From Hofstenia miamia (lineage: Eukaryota > Xenacoelomorpha > Acoela > Hofsteniidae), in NCBI GenBank assembly GCA_900660155.1, contig CABFPE010000273.1, positions 1,017,165-1,051,426 on the forward strand: 34,262 nt of DNA, in the 5' to 3' direction. A program made the translations under genes and the position numbers. Of this stretch, positions 1 to 10,099 are shown piece by piece. The notes below the pieces were generated by a model. It saw only the letters and a program-made list of their open reading frames with translations. It made no database searches and was not told the DNA's origin. Each line of letters opens with the position of its first letter. The first letter of the stretch is position 1.

Positions 1-70
<70 letters not shown>
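1..70. repeat. (AT)n microsatellite
   Basis: Almost pure AT dinucleotide repeat from the first base of the window, interrupted around 31-40 by a short run of TATG units. It is truncated by the window edge, so the true length is unknown. Similar TA tracts recur near 8129-8153, 8444-8461, 8811-8840, 10077-10095, 15627-15655, 27290-27306 and 32157-32199. Confidence 0.95.
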
Positions 71-73
<3 letters not shown>

Positions 74-1289
74 CGGCTAACTGTGTTTCGAACAAAAGAT
101 TTCAAACTAAACTATGAACATCGCATTGATGTCACTATGAACTTGACTCTATATCTAGGCAGTTCTTCAATTGAGGTAATGGCTTGATATGTCAGAAGGA
201 CGTGTCCTGATGCAAAAATATCAACATCATGCATTTTATTATTGTAATTTGTTAATTGTGCCATGTCTCTATATCCTTGTATTTAGTTAAGTAAACAACA
301 GCTGGGTGTTGGCATTCTTTTAATTATCCTTGTAAATATAGGAGGCAAATATTTCAATTTAATTTTAAATAAGTTAAATATTAAATAGGCTCTTTCTATT
401 TTGTAATGAATTGTATTGTCAAAAAACGGTGGTCGAAAGTTACAAAAATTTAAAAGCTAAATAATCGTAAGTATGCACTTGGCAGCAGTCACGTTAAAAT
501 AGAAGCACGAGGGGTGTACATTGACTTTGTATGTTTGGTAGGAAATAACACCTAATGGTTGCGATGGTTTGCAATATATTGACCAAAAAATAAAATTAAA
601 ACAAAATGTATCTCTGATTATAATTAAACTTTTAAAAAGTCGTTTTGGAATTTGCTTATTTCACAACAGTTCAAACTACAGATAATACCCTTTACCTTTA
701 CAATTTTCGACTTTATCAGCCGGAAATGCTTTACTAAATTGCATATCAAGCAACACATAAAAAACCAAGTATTTTCGATTATCATCTAAATACTGATGCC
801 GTTCGATGTTTTTATATATAACGATATCTTTTTTAAAGTATTTTAAAGTTTTGGTATAAATGAGGACTCAAAAATATATTATGAATCATTAATAGCAGAA
901 AATTCAGTTGGCGATCTGGTTATAAATGCTGGCATAGGTGCTAAAATTTGAAAAATTGAAAATCGAATAAACATGCACTAATTTAGATACTTTTATAGTA
1001 ATTTATTTTGAACTTGCTGTATTAATTAATTTATAAGCAGCATTCAGATTGTTGACATACTCATAACATTAATTAAGACTCGAATTGACAATGTTTAAAA
1101 TAATGGATTTTAAATAAGAAAGCAAAAAAGTACAAACATTTCAAATTAATTTTTGTATCCCTAATTTCAGGTTGGATACAGATTTGCAATGAGACGACCT
1201 TTCGAACAGAATTCACATCTGAATAGTTCAACTAGCAAAATTTACATTAACTTTCACCTTCTCTAAAATACTTCTTCTAAATGTTACAA
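71..1289. other. AT-rich non-coding stretch
   Basis: Nothing gene-like was recognised. All frames are broken by frequent stops and no terminal repeats or tRNA-like boxes were seen. Confidence 0.6.
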
Positions 1290-1297
1290 ATTACAGT

Positions 1298-1593
1298 CAG
1301 TGTTGGAACTGTGCCGTGCTCGTGCCATGCCCATTTTTACAGAAATTTTAGTGCCCACACTAAAATACACAAAATATATTTGTAACTTTGATTTTCTAAA
1401 TCTATTAATCATCAAAAGTTTTCTTTCTGAAACAATTTGTTAAACTATTGAAAATATTTGCCCCAAAAACATGTTATTCATAAAGGTTTAATCTAGGATG
1501 CCTTTTACATTCAACGAAAAAATTATAGATTGTCGTGCTGTGCCGGGTTTGTGTTTGAGAATTTTTTTAAATGTCGTGCCGGTTCTAACACTG
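1298..1593 (+). mobile_element. hAT-type MITE, family A, copy 1
   Basis: A 296-bp non-autonomous element. The left end reads CAGTGTTGGAAC and the right end, reverse-complemented, reads CAGTGTTAGAACC, so the termini are imperfect inverted repeats. Next to the ends are GC-richer subterminal blocks containing GTGCCGTGC and GTCGTGCCGG. The flanking 8-mers ATTACAGT (1290-1297) and ATTGCACT (1594-1601) agree at 6 of 8 positions, consistent with a decayed 8-bp target-site duplication. An 8-bp duplication and CAGTG-type ends are typical of the hAT superfamily. A second copy in inverse orientation lies at 26660-26972 and matches along its length. There is no coding capacity, so it would depend on a transposase supplied elsewhere. 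Confidence 0.8.
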
Positions 1594-1770
1594 ATTGCAC
1601 TAGACACAATCACTGTTTAGCCCCAAATGGTTCTATATTACTTGAAATGCAAAATTAAATATTAAAATTTAACTTTGAAATTTAATAATGAATTGTCTAC
1701 TCTAAATTTAGAGTCTCCCCGGTGATGTTGACATTGATGATATTGAGATTTGATAAACATTTACGAGTAA

Positions 1771-2364
1771 ATTTTAAATGAAAATAAGTTACCGAGTGAT
1801 GTTAGCATTGCACCGCCTTCACAAATTACATTTGAATGCTCAGGAAGTGTAGCAGAAGGCCTCACAAGCATTCTTAGTTATGTCCAAAATGTCGAGGTTT
1901 TCACCCGCCTACGTGATGAAAAAATTCTAACTTGCCTATGGTATTCTTCCCAAATTCTTTGTAAGCCAATTAGTCGTGGGATATTGACACACCTATTGTT
2001 GAACGTTTTCCCATTAAATACAGAACATTGCTTTGCGGGAAATACTTGAAAAGATGAACTATTCCTAATTTTTAAAAAACCTATATGCATACCTAGGCCG
2101 GTCAAATGCCTGTGGGAGCATCAACTCACTTTACCTGCTTTTATATATAGAAAGATGAACACCCAACTCCCATTACGCCACACAGTACACGAAGAAAAAA
2201 CGCCAATTTCGTTCCAGGGCCCGCCGCATTGCTCCGAAATGCTCCTCTATCTTACTTTGTTTTTGAGATTTTGCATATCTTTCTTAGTTCGTGAAATTCA
2301 AGAAACCACATCAATGTTAAAAATTTCTAGAAAGTTTAAGGTTAAAACCAAGATTAACTACTAG
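1771..2364 (+). pseudogene. unrecognised coding relic, about 197 codons with one internal stop
   Basis: One plus-strand frame is open from 1771 to 2046, is broken by a single TGA at 2047-2049, and stays open in the same frame to TAG at 2362-2364. In DNA this AT-rich, a random frame of this length should contain roughly ten or more stops, so the stretch was probably coding. The first half has an LPSDVSIAPP stretch followed by leucine-rich helical sequence (VEVFTRLRDEKIL, ILTHLLLNVFPLN). The second half includes KKPICIPRPVKCLWEHQL and a hydrophobic segment near 2235-2300 (EMLLYLTLFLRFCISFLV) that could be a membrane helix. The first in-frame ATG before the stop is not obvious, so this could be an internal exon set or a decayed gene. 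A related short motif, LPGDVDIDD, is encoded just upstream near 1717-1743. The family was not recognised. The minus-strand frame at 1878-2105 is treated as a shadow. Confidence 0.4.
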
Positions 2365-2595
2365 TTCAAGGAAAACGAAACTGTATTTTCAATATACTGT
2401 TGTTCTTATGATGAAACACAATTCAAACCCTGTTAACAAAAGGAGGGTTGTTTTCCTCCACCCACTGTCATCGTTAGAACTGTGACAGGAAGCACATAGA
2501 TTGTTGATCTACCCATCGTACGCAACAACTGTCACAAATGAACAGCAGTTAGTACACAGATGGATGGAAATTCAGCAGAGAAATAATACCATTTA
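2365..2595. other. short intergenic stretch
   Basis: No gene recognised. It contains TGTGACAGG near 2480 and the opposing AACTGTCACA near 2527, a weak inverted pair of unknown meaning. Confidence 0.4.
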
Positions 2596-2866
2596 CTAAA
2601 TAATCGATGTGAATTTGAGTATAAAATTACATAAGCCTAAATTGCTTATAAAAACAATTATACTTATGTGATATTGCTTCGATGTTAACCATGAAATTCT
2701 GTTAGAGAATATCATTTCATCTTCATAGTAAAACACTAACCGATTATTAACAAAACTTGCTCTATTTACTAAAACAATAGTCGCCGTTTCATAACTTTTA
2801 AATAATTCATTCCCTGAACCTTTGCTGCGTCGATTTTCGGTAGTTGTAACCTTTTGCACGTCAATT
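2596..2866 (-). CDS. possible 3' exon of an unknown gene
   Basis: On the minus strand a pyrimidine-rich TTTTTATGTTTTAG (AG at 2867-2868) resembles a splice acceptor. It is followed by about 90 open codons ending in TAG at 2596. The product would begin IDVQKVTTTENRR and is mixed in composition, with an acidic patch YYEDEM in the middle and a hydrophobic tail. No family was recognised and no donor partner was identified upstream. The case rests only on an open frame plus an acceptor-like site, so chance remains a serious alternative. Confidence 0.2.
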
Positions 2867-2879
2867 CTAAAACATAAAA

Positions 2880-3565
2880 AGATTTACTGTATTAAACGGT
2901 TTCGACATTTGAAATCATAATACGCAGCACGCAGCATATTTAGAGAAAACAGTTGGAAAATATGTGAAAAACGATCTGTCATTTTAAAAGGATGTGGGAA
3001 GATTAAGGTTAAGCGAATATTTTTATGTTTATGTTGACAAAAAATAAAGTTATACATTTCATTTTGATATTTATAATAGACGAAATTCGATCATGGAATA
3101 TCCAAATACACGATTGATTTTTCTGATTAACTACGATAAATCGATTATTGAGAATGAAAATCTCAGAACCGATGTTTGTACAGATCATTCTGATACATGG
3201 TCTTCTATAACTGTGGAATTCCAGTGCAAGTTGCTTTCATAATATTTTGGGAGGTATTAAACATATATGTCAAGTGCATTGGATTCAGGAATATATCCAG
3301 GATTGTTTGGATTTATTAGAGGGAAGAGGGTCGCCATGGCCTAAACTAACGCATTTCTATACTTTTTAAATGAATTGCGCATGATAGCCATGTTCAAGAA
3401 ATCATTGAACCCTTGCCTAATATAATGGTAGAATGTTGGCAATTTTAAAAATTCATTAAATATTAAAATGAGATTAGAAATAAATTTATTATTGTCCTCT
3501 GATTTAATATTTCGCGTATTTAATTACTGCTTATATTCAATAGGTAAACATTTCAGGCTGGTTGT
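2880..3565. other. AT-rich non-coding stretch
   Basis: No coding frame, terminal repeat or RNA gene was recognised. Confidence 0.5.
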
Positions 3566-3569
3566 ATAC

Positions 3570-4105
3570 TACCGGTAAGTAAAGTAAAGTAAAGTAAGAA
3601 ATTTTTACTTTACGGCAGTTACGAGGTCTTAAGTAAAGTAAGGTTTTAAGTAGATTATTACAAAATCGGTTTTGTTCGATTTTTAGGTAAACCTTTATCA
3701 CAGTATGCAATACAAGGTTGGCAAAAAAGTCTTAAACGTTTAAAACAAGGTTTTTTGCTTTCAGGTAAGCCCAGCTCAGTGTACGAAAATGTTGCCAAAA
3801 ACACATAATAGCAAACATTGAATTATGATAAACTTATTAACATTCATTTTTCGTGTCATACACGTAAACAAAACACAAGTTTTGCTATTTTTGAGGTAGA
3901 AAATCGATTATAAAAGTACGAATGGACATTTCTAAATATTATTTTCCAAACTTTCCTATATAAATGTGAAAAAAAAAATTGAAAAAAAAACACTTCAAAA
4001 AACAGTTGCTTTAACATGTTTGAAACAGGTCCTATTTAAAACATACCAACTCTGGCACAAGTTTTTTCGTAAAGTAAAGTGAAGTAAAATAACGTAAAGT
4101 AGGAT
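3570..4105. repeat. AGTAAAGTAAAG-flanked repeat region
   Basis: Tandem AAGTA/AAAGT pentamers occur at about 3577-3600 and 3630-3645 and again at about 4068-4102, bracketing roughly 450 bp. The inner part has the opposing motifs GGTTGGCAAAAAAG (about 3716) and ACCAACTCTGGCAC (about 4047). The flanking arrays are direct rather than inverted, and no target-site duplication was found. It may be a decayed MITE with subterminal repeats, but the class cannot be decided. Confidence 0.4.
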
Positions 4106-4356
4106 ATAAATTAAATCAATAATTACATAAAATTGATTGTAATTGAAGAAATTAATTATGTTAGATTCATATTCTAATTTGAAGGTGATTTATCCTCTAT
4201 ATGAAATAATTGTATTGAGGGAAGACAATTGATAACTTGATTCCTATAGTTTTCTATTTCAAAAACACCCAAGTTCAACCAAATTAGTGTATTCTGTTGG
4301 AATGAACTACTGCATGATCATAGGACAGCATCAGTGGCTTTCAATAATATTCAAAA

Positions 4357-4563
4357 TTGAAACAATTGGAGTTCGACGACAGATTGATAGCGAATTCAGT
4401 TCAAAAATTGAGTTATCGGTCAGTAGAACAAATGCATTGTGAAGTCAAAAGACTCCCACAATTGGTAAACTATTTCGAAATTTTAAAAATTAATAGACTT
4501 AATTCATTTTTCATTTCCAATCATTTATCCAGATTGAATAAAGACTTCAACGTAATGCAGTAA
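4357..4563 (+). CDS. small unrecognised open frame
   Basis: A 68-codon frame starting at TTG and ending in TAA. Its codon choice looks less random than its surroundings, and it encodes a polar, leucine-containing sequence (LSYRSVEQMHCEV, LNSFFISNHLSRL). A neighbouring frame just upstream (about 4270-4353) is also open, so a frameshifted older coding segment is possible. No ATG start, splice site or family was identified. Confidence 0.15.
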   Translation: MKQLEFDDRLIANSVQKLSYRSVEQMHCEVKRLPQLVNYFEILKINRLNSFFISNHLSRLNKDFNVMQ

Positions 4564-4569
4564 ATATGG

Positions 4570-5540
4570 GAATCATGTAACATTGTAGTGAAATAACACA
4601 TTTTCCTAACTTATTTCATCAAATGCTGTCTTCTTTACAAGTTGTGATCTATTTAAGATTTTTCATCTCGAACCGAACCGGGAAAAGCTAAACACGACCC
4701 GACATTAATCCAATATGTTGAAATTGCGAAATTACATGACTGAAATTTATGACACCAATAAATTCAGTTGTTAAGAACATTTAATAAATTGTGTTCTATA
4801 TATGTTTACATACTTCATTGAATACTTCAACCTGAACCGACTTTTTATAAAACTATGAATTTTAAAATGTGATATACCATATTGTGAAAAAATTATAAGA
4901 ACGTAGCATTGTTGAAAAATGAGGGAAAAACATTTAATGAACCTAGTTTATCTACAATGGGCGTTTTAAAATATTAGCTAATGTATATTTCTGCAAGGAA
5001 CTTGTAAAAAACTTCAAAGAATTTCCAGTTATCATTTTGTGAAATAAGCCACATCAATTTAACTAAAAATGCTTAAGTATTCCAATTTAAAAGGACAAAG
5101 TCGATTTCCAAAGCAGTAGTCGCGGGTTGTGAAAAATCACCAATCTCCAAAAAAAATTGAATCGTACTATACAAAAATAAATAATTTTAAATTTTAAAAT
5201 GTTTAAATAATATTAAATATCTCAAAAGGTTTGTCAAGTAGTTAATAGGTTTAAAAGAAATTTACGTAAGCAAAAGAGCGGGAAATTAGAAGATCGAGAG
5301 TTCGAAAATATTAGTTTAATTGAAAACTCGTTTAAAACTAAAATAAGAATTGAATGGTTTTTAACTTAAACGTTGTTACAAAATATGAGCAAAGGTCGGC
5401 TTCTTTCATCATTTGTAATTGTGTATTATTAGGCAACATAAAATCTCGAGCCATACATTTCGCAAATATTTTTAAAAAATCATGAAATATTAACAATTCA
5501 TAAAAATTTTGGAATTTATATAATAACAGTAATGAAATAC
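4570..5540. other. AT-rich non-coding stretch
   Basis: No gene recognised. The minus-strand open frame at 5338-5577 is judged a shadow of the relic that follows. Confidence 0.4.
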
Positions 5541-5544
5541 ATTT

Positions 5545-6190
5545 TATTTTTAGGAGAATCGATTGCGTCGCTTTCAATACGTTGAATGAATGACCTTGGA
5601 TTCACAATATGTGACGATCTAAGCTGGTATCTTAATTTCAATAACAGATTGAGTAAATGTAATGTAACCACTTCTTTCGTAAGCTGCACCTGACTATTTC
5701 TTTTTCTATTTTTCAAGAAGAAAAGGTAAACTTATAAATTCAATTTTCTTTAACTTATGTTTCAGGTACTTGGTCTCCCAATTTATCAGACGTGCCTCGT
5801 GTGGAAAAATTTCACTAGATGGTTGGCCAAAGCTGATGAATAAAAACAACGACTTTTCGTAGTTGGAATTAATAGATTTGGTATATTTCAACGAGTTATG
5901 ACTCCAATTTCGCTAAGCGTTCCTCGAAATAGACTATGATTATGCGATGAAAACTCTTTTAAAGCAGTCGACAACGTGTAAAGTGAAATCAACACATTTT
6001 TACTACATGGAGTAACGTATTTGTCAAATTTCACATCCACCCCCGAACAATTGTTTTTGGAAGAACTTCGAATTCCAATCAACCTATGACATCAACATCA
6101 GCTGTCATCGTATTTGCAGAGGATCAGCTAAAATCAATTTCTTCTTTGGAAATTTTTTATATTATTACTGTTAAAAGCGCAAGTTTTGTT
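5545..6190 (+). pseudogene. decayed non-LTR reverse transcriptase relic (C-terminal part)
   Basis: The frame at 5586-5693 encodes MNDLGFTICDDLSW followed by a spaced RLSKCN. This fits the conserved region of non-LTR (jockey/CR1-like) reverse transcriptases just after the catalytic palm, which has a DLG...D.LSW...K pattern. Farther on, in a shifted frame at 5762-5815, GTWSPNLSDVPRVEKFH resembles the following family segment with a W-S/N-P motif and a downstream IEKVQR-like stretch. Beyond that, up to about 6190, several frames stay unusually open but carry stops, for example PEQLFLEELRIPINL near 6040. Frameshifts and stops show it is dead. The catalytic YxDD box is not present in this piece. 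The minus strand is also fairly open here (5516-6082), which is the main alternative reading. A pyrimidine-rich TTTTAG at about 5548-5553 looks acceptor-like but may be accidental. Confidence 0.4.
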
Positions 6191-6199
6191 ACAACTATT

Positions 6200-6650
6200 A
6201 CAACTTAGGATCCTTCTTCACATTGAAATTTGCACATAGTCTACAAAATAGTAGCAGTTTTACATGACTGCGTCGTCTTTGCTTACTAAAGAAAGTGCTT
6301 AGTGTAAAAAAAACAAAACTCATATTCAAAAAAATATGATAAATTTATAAAAAAAAATTGAAACAATATTTTTTTGATCAAAAGTCACTAAGATGCGAAT
6401 TAATTCACTGAATTCGTAAAAAGTTATGCTCACACAGAATAAACAACCGAGCGCTCTATTATGAGAAAATCATATTAGAATGAGAAAAATGAAAATGTTT
6501 TTAAGAAGTTTGATCGTTTCCATAAATTTAGGTAAATACTTAATTCGAAGGAATTGATTACAAACCATTGTTAACAAGGATTTTCCGATAGTCAAGAAAT
6601 ATAGAAAAACACTCATAGAAAGACTGAATTACTCAAAAGCATTATCAATA
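6200..6650. other. AT-rich non-coding stretch
   Basis: Nothing gene-like was seen. Confidence 0.5.
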
Positions 6651-6653
6651 AAA

Positions 6654-6842
6654 ACGGAACTTTGCAATTAATTAAGAAATGGTTCTATTAGGTGAGTGAA
6701 GTTATGGTTGCAATAATAACTGAACTTTGCAATTAATTAAGAGATGGTTCTCTTAGGTGAGTGAAGTTATGGTTGCAATAATAACTGAACTTTGCAATTA
6801 ATTAAGAGATGGTTCTCTTAGGTGAGTGAAGTTATGGTTGCA
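6654..6842. repeat. tandem repeat, 65-bp unit, about 2.9 copies
   Basis: The sequence GAACTTTGCAATTAATTAAG followed by ATGGTTCT and GGTGAGTGAAGTTATGG recurs with its TTTGCAATTA at 6661, 6726 and 6791, a constant period of 65 bp. Copies 2 and 3 are essentially identical. Copy 1 differs by a few substitutions (AAGAAATGG versus AAGAGATGG, CTATTAGG versus CTCTTAGG). No coding sense was found. Confidence 0.95.
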
Positions 6843-6844
6843 TG

Positions 6845-8120
6845 GGATTTAGCACATAATGGCCATTAAATGGTAAATTACTCACCGCCCACTAGCTTTG
6901 CCTATTAAGGGAGAGCATTGAAAATAAGTCTACTATTGTCAATCGCTAGCAAGTCATTAAAGACAGAGTACTGGTTAAAAGGTCTACTCTCCTTTTGTAA
7001 ATAAATGCAGACACACCCAAAAATAATCTGCATCAGCTACTTCTGCAATTCTATAAAAAAGGATGTTCACTCAAACCGCATTTTTTATATCTGCGTCAAA
7101 GTATTACAAAGTACTGCTCATTGTTTAGTAGATTAAAGGAAACGCTTGTTACAGGTATTGAGATGCGCCTTTCAGGAGAATATCTCACCTGCGTTTATCT
7201 ATAATTCAACTGAGTGAGTTTTTGAAATTTCCATTAGTTTCAGTTTCAGTTTTTCTATTCCAAAATGCAATGCAGCAATAATTTTTCAATAAGCTAAACA
7301 TTATGACAAGAACTTACAGAGCGAACATTAAAATGAATCTATTATTCATATATGGAGCAATGCAAAGTCAAACGTAAAATTCATCTCCGCTCAAATAAAT
7401 AAATTCTTTTAATCTATTTGAAAAACGGAAGATATGGGAACAGACTTGTAATGTATTTTTATAAAACCAAGCTCCGAAATGGAAAGAACACCTTATAGAC
7501 TATGGGAGTATCAATTTACGAAATTCACAATCAAAATTTGAATATCAATATTTCTGAGCCTTTGCTACACTTCACAAGCTATACACTTTTGAATTAGACA
7601 AAACTAGGGTATAAAATGAAATTAAATGCTTAATGAAGGTATTTGACATAAAATTATATAATCTGTTAAGAGTCAATAATGTTACAATCATACGATGAAC
7701 ATGGATTTATTACATCAGCAAACATTTATTACTTGGAGGATAAAAATGGCGGCAGTATTCTGGGTATAAATGGCATTCAATTTTGTCAAATTTATGTCAT
7801 TTTTTATGTATGATATAAAAAATTCTACCAGTAGTAAGGATAGAGACAGCCAATATGTTGTAAAAATGTTTCATTGCCCATCGAAATCAACAATATTTCT
7901 TGATTGATGATTGTGTTGCAATTTTCCTTGATATGTATAGACCTGCAGATGCAAAAATATCTACTAGCTTTTCTTAAAGAATTCTTAAAGAATTCTTCTA
8001 TCCCACCATCGCACTATATTATATACAGAGAATCTTCAACTCAGCAATGTTAAATAAGTTATTGAAATTCAACACCATACGAGGATTTTTCAATAATAAT
8101 AAATAATTGATTATATACAG
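6845..8120. other. AT-rich non-coding stretch
   Basis: No gene recognised. A weak hairpin (CAGGTATTGAGAT opposing ATCTCACCTG) lies near 7153-7191. Confidence 0.5.
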
Positions 8121-8154
<34 letters not shown>

Positions 8155-8430
8155 AAATTTTAGCTGGATTTGTAAATCACACATTTGATGAGATAAAACA
8201 TGAAACAATTAAGTTACATGAAAAAAGTCATATGCTAAAATTGAAAAACATCGGAAACTTTGTATTCAATCAAAGAACGAAATGGTTAAGCTCATTAAAC
8301 TTATGTCATGCAACCAATAAATATTTTTCCTAAATTGGCAGAAGTAATAAAGCTCGGTGTAAATTATTCGTTTATGAAAAAGAATTTAAAAACGCTTGAA
8401 TTCAAAGCAAATTAAAATTGGCTTAGAGAA
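8121..8430 (+). mobile_element. Penelope-like N-terminal segment, copy A
   Basis: After a (TA)n tract, one frame encodes a polar stretch ending NQRTKWLSSLNLC. A shifted frame continues with FPKLAEVIKLGVNYSF. Many Penelope-like elements carry, upstream of the reverse transcriptase, a conserved block with a TKWL.NLS-type motif followed by a V..LG..FS-type motif, and the order and spacing here fit that. A frameshift and later stops (for example TAA after EFKAN) show it is dead. Bases 8121-8306 are nearly identical to 8809-8980, and a diverged third copy is at 29237-29387. The assignment to Penelope-like elements is an inference, supported by the other Penelope-like fragments at 27366-29156. Confidence 0.5.
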
Positions 8431-8805
8431 TGTCATGGTTAAGATATATATATATATATATGTTCGGACTGAAGGCTGATCAGTTCAACAATTTTACTTA
8501 ATTTTCTCTAAGGAAAATGGCTACCAGCATGGCAGGGATAATTATTTCACTGAAAGATAGTACTGGATATGGGGTAACAACAGGGTTTGCTGATTATCCT
8601 GAAATTTGGTAAAATTCATCATGTCTTCTAAAGCAATCAAAGTACGGGGACCTTCTATGTTAGAGCAGCACCAGAAGCGCACTTTTAAAGTGAATTGTCT
8701 TGGATTATGCAAGCGTGCTGCTCTGATTAGTTATTTTTTGTCCTCTGATTATGCTACTGGCCAATAGATGACCAGATCAGACCTTCTAATATATATAAAT
8801 ATATA

Positions 8806-8808
<3 letters not shown>
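8431..8808. other. segment between two direct Penelope-like copies
   Basis: About 380 bp, including a (TA)n tract at 8444-8461 and a GC-richer part at about 8640-8785. It is bounded by the direct repeats of 8121-8306 and 8809-8980. No reading frame or known motif was recognised. It could be element sequence (a pseudo-LTR or internal part) or host DNA caught in a duplication. Confidence 0.4.
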
Positions 8809-8842
<34 letters not shown>

Positions 8843-8980
8843 AAATTTTAGCTGGATTTGTAAATCACACATTTGATGAGATAAAACATGAAACAATNAA
8901 GTCATATGCTAAAATTGAAAAACATCGGAAACTTTGTATTCAATCAAAGAACGAAATGGTTAAGCTCATTAAACTTATGT
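8809..8980 (+). mobile_element. Penelope-like N-terminal segment, copy B (truncated)
   Basis: Starts with the same CTATATAT tract as copy A and then follows it base for base, as far as could be compared, except at one place. Around 8898 there is an ambiguous base N, and 14 bp of copy A are missing immediately after it. The match stops at ...CTCATTAAACTTATGT, whereas copy A continues. The near identity means the duplication is recent or is an assembly product. Confidence 0.6.
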
Positions 8981-9104
8981 TATAGGTATTTTAAAATTAG
9001 ATTTTGGTCTTGCAGAAAGAGGAATTCATCAATTTTGAGACATAATTATCACTGTTTACTTTAAATCTCAAGGAAAAATGCTACAATGAATGTGGTTAGC
9101 TAAT

Positions 9105-10077
9105 ATTTTCTTAGAAAAAATGTATTCGGCCACTTCAGACGACATCAGAGAGTCTGTAAATAATTTCATTGGTTGAGCTTTTTTTCAGTCTATTTATATT
9201 GAAAATGTCGCACAACAGTCCTTCTTCGCCATATATGATGCCTGGTTACGTACACCTCTTACCATCCGCGAGTTGATTATCTCCAAACATTTGGAAAGGA
9301 TGAGTCAACGTAATATAGCCCGACTTGTAAAGCGACCTCGAAGTACTGTTGGGAATATCATCAGACGCTTCACTTCTGAAAACATCATGGCCTCAAAGCC
9401 AAAGCCCGGAAGACCTCCAAAACCTCCCAATCAACTCTTGTGTGCCTTTCAAAGCGAAATCCCAGGAAGACTTCAGAGGATCTTTGCAAGGAGTAGGCTG
9501 ATGGTCACCTCATGACTGCAAGAACTGTGCGAAACATCCTGAAGAAATACTCAATTGGGACTTTCGTGGCACCCACAAAGCCATTCTTAACCTCAAAGCA
9601 AAGATTACGCCGGCTGAGGTGGGCCAAGTTGATGAGAGACAATTCATCTGAACCTTGGTCTAATGTTATATTTTCAGATGAGTCAAGATTTGAGCTATAC
9701 TCATCAAAAAGAATGTTGATAAAGAGACCAACTGGGAAGAAGTTCAGATTCTTGCCTCAATTTACGCGGGGCACCATGAAGTATGGTGGGAAGTCTGTAA
9801 TGGTATGGGGTGCAATATGGAAGTGTGGCCTTCGTAAGATTGTTCGCTACACTGGTACTCTACGAAGCTGTCAATATGCTCGACTTTTCGAAAAGGAACT
9901 CTTGACACTCCTAACAAGTGATTCAATATATCAGCAGGATGGTGCTCCATGTCATACAGATTTTCCTTTCTCAATGAAAGTAAAACTTAGTTATAATCTT
10001 AGGCACACTCCATCCAATAAATGTTCATTATTTATTCAAAATAACAAGGTGATCGAATACATATTTCCAGTACTGTA
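9105..10077 (+). mobile_element. internally deleted Tc1/mariner element
   Basis: The right end carries AAGGTGATCGAATACAT followed by TTTCCAGTACTGTA (10046-10077) and abuts a (TA)n tract, as expected for insertion at TA. Its reverse complement contains TGTATTCGATCACCTT, which matches the left-end TGTATTCGGCCACTT at 9121-9135 at about 12 of 15 positions, so imperfect terminal inverted repeats remain. The element encloses the transposase relic described separately. At about 970 bp it is shorter than the usual 1.2-1.7 kb of Tc1 elements, because the region with the third catalytic residue has been lost. The exact left boundary is uncertain. Confidence 0.75.
9201..9970 (+). pseudogene. Tc1-family transposase, broken and C-terminally deleted
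   Basis: Tc1 transposases bind the element ends with N-terminal helix-turn-helix domains and cut and join DNA with a DDE/DDD catalytic domain. Here frame 1 (about 9201 to 9450) encodes the HTH part: LRTPLTIREL, MSQRNIARLVKRPRSTVGN and a basic KPGRPPK linker. The reading then shifts to a second frame at about 9452 (KRNPRKTSEDLCKE). That frame hits a TAG at 9494-9496 and continues with MTARTVRNILKKY, the first catalytic Asp in FSDESRF, GGKSVMVWGA, and the second catalytic Asp in IYQQDGAPCHT (about 9935-9960). The SPDLNPIE-type region with the third acidic residue is absent, because the sequence passes directly into 3' non-coding DNA. One frameshift, one stop and the deletion make it inactive. 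The family assignment is secure. Confidence 0.9.
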
Positions 10078-10099
10078 TATATATATATATATATCGAAG

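Noticed and set aside
2130..2155. TATA box on the minus strand (TATATAAAAG)
   Set aside because: The downstream minus-strand ATG opens only a very short frame, and TATATA words are common in this composition.
8462..8790. Possible hammerhead ribozyme between the Penelope-like copies
   Set aside because: Such ribozymes are known from Penelope-like elements, but the CUGAUGA...GAAA core was not found here.
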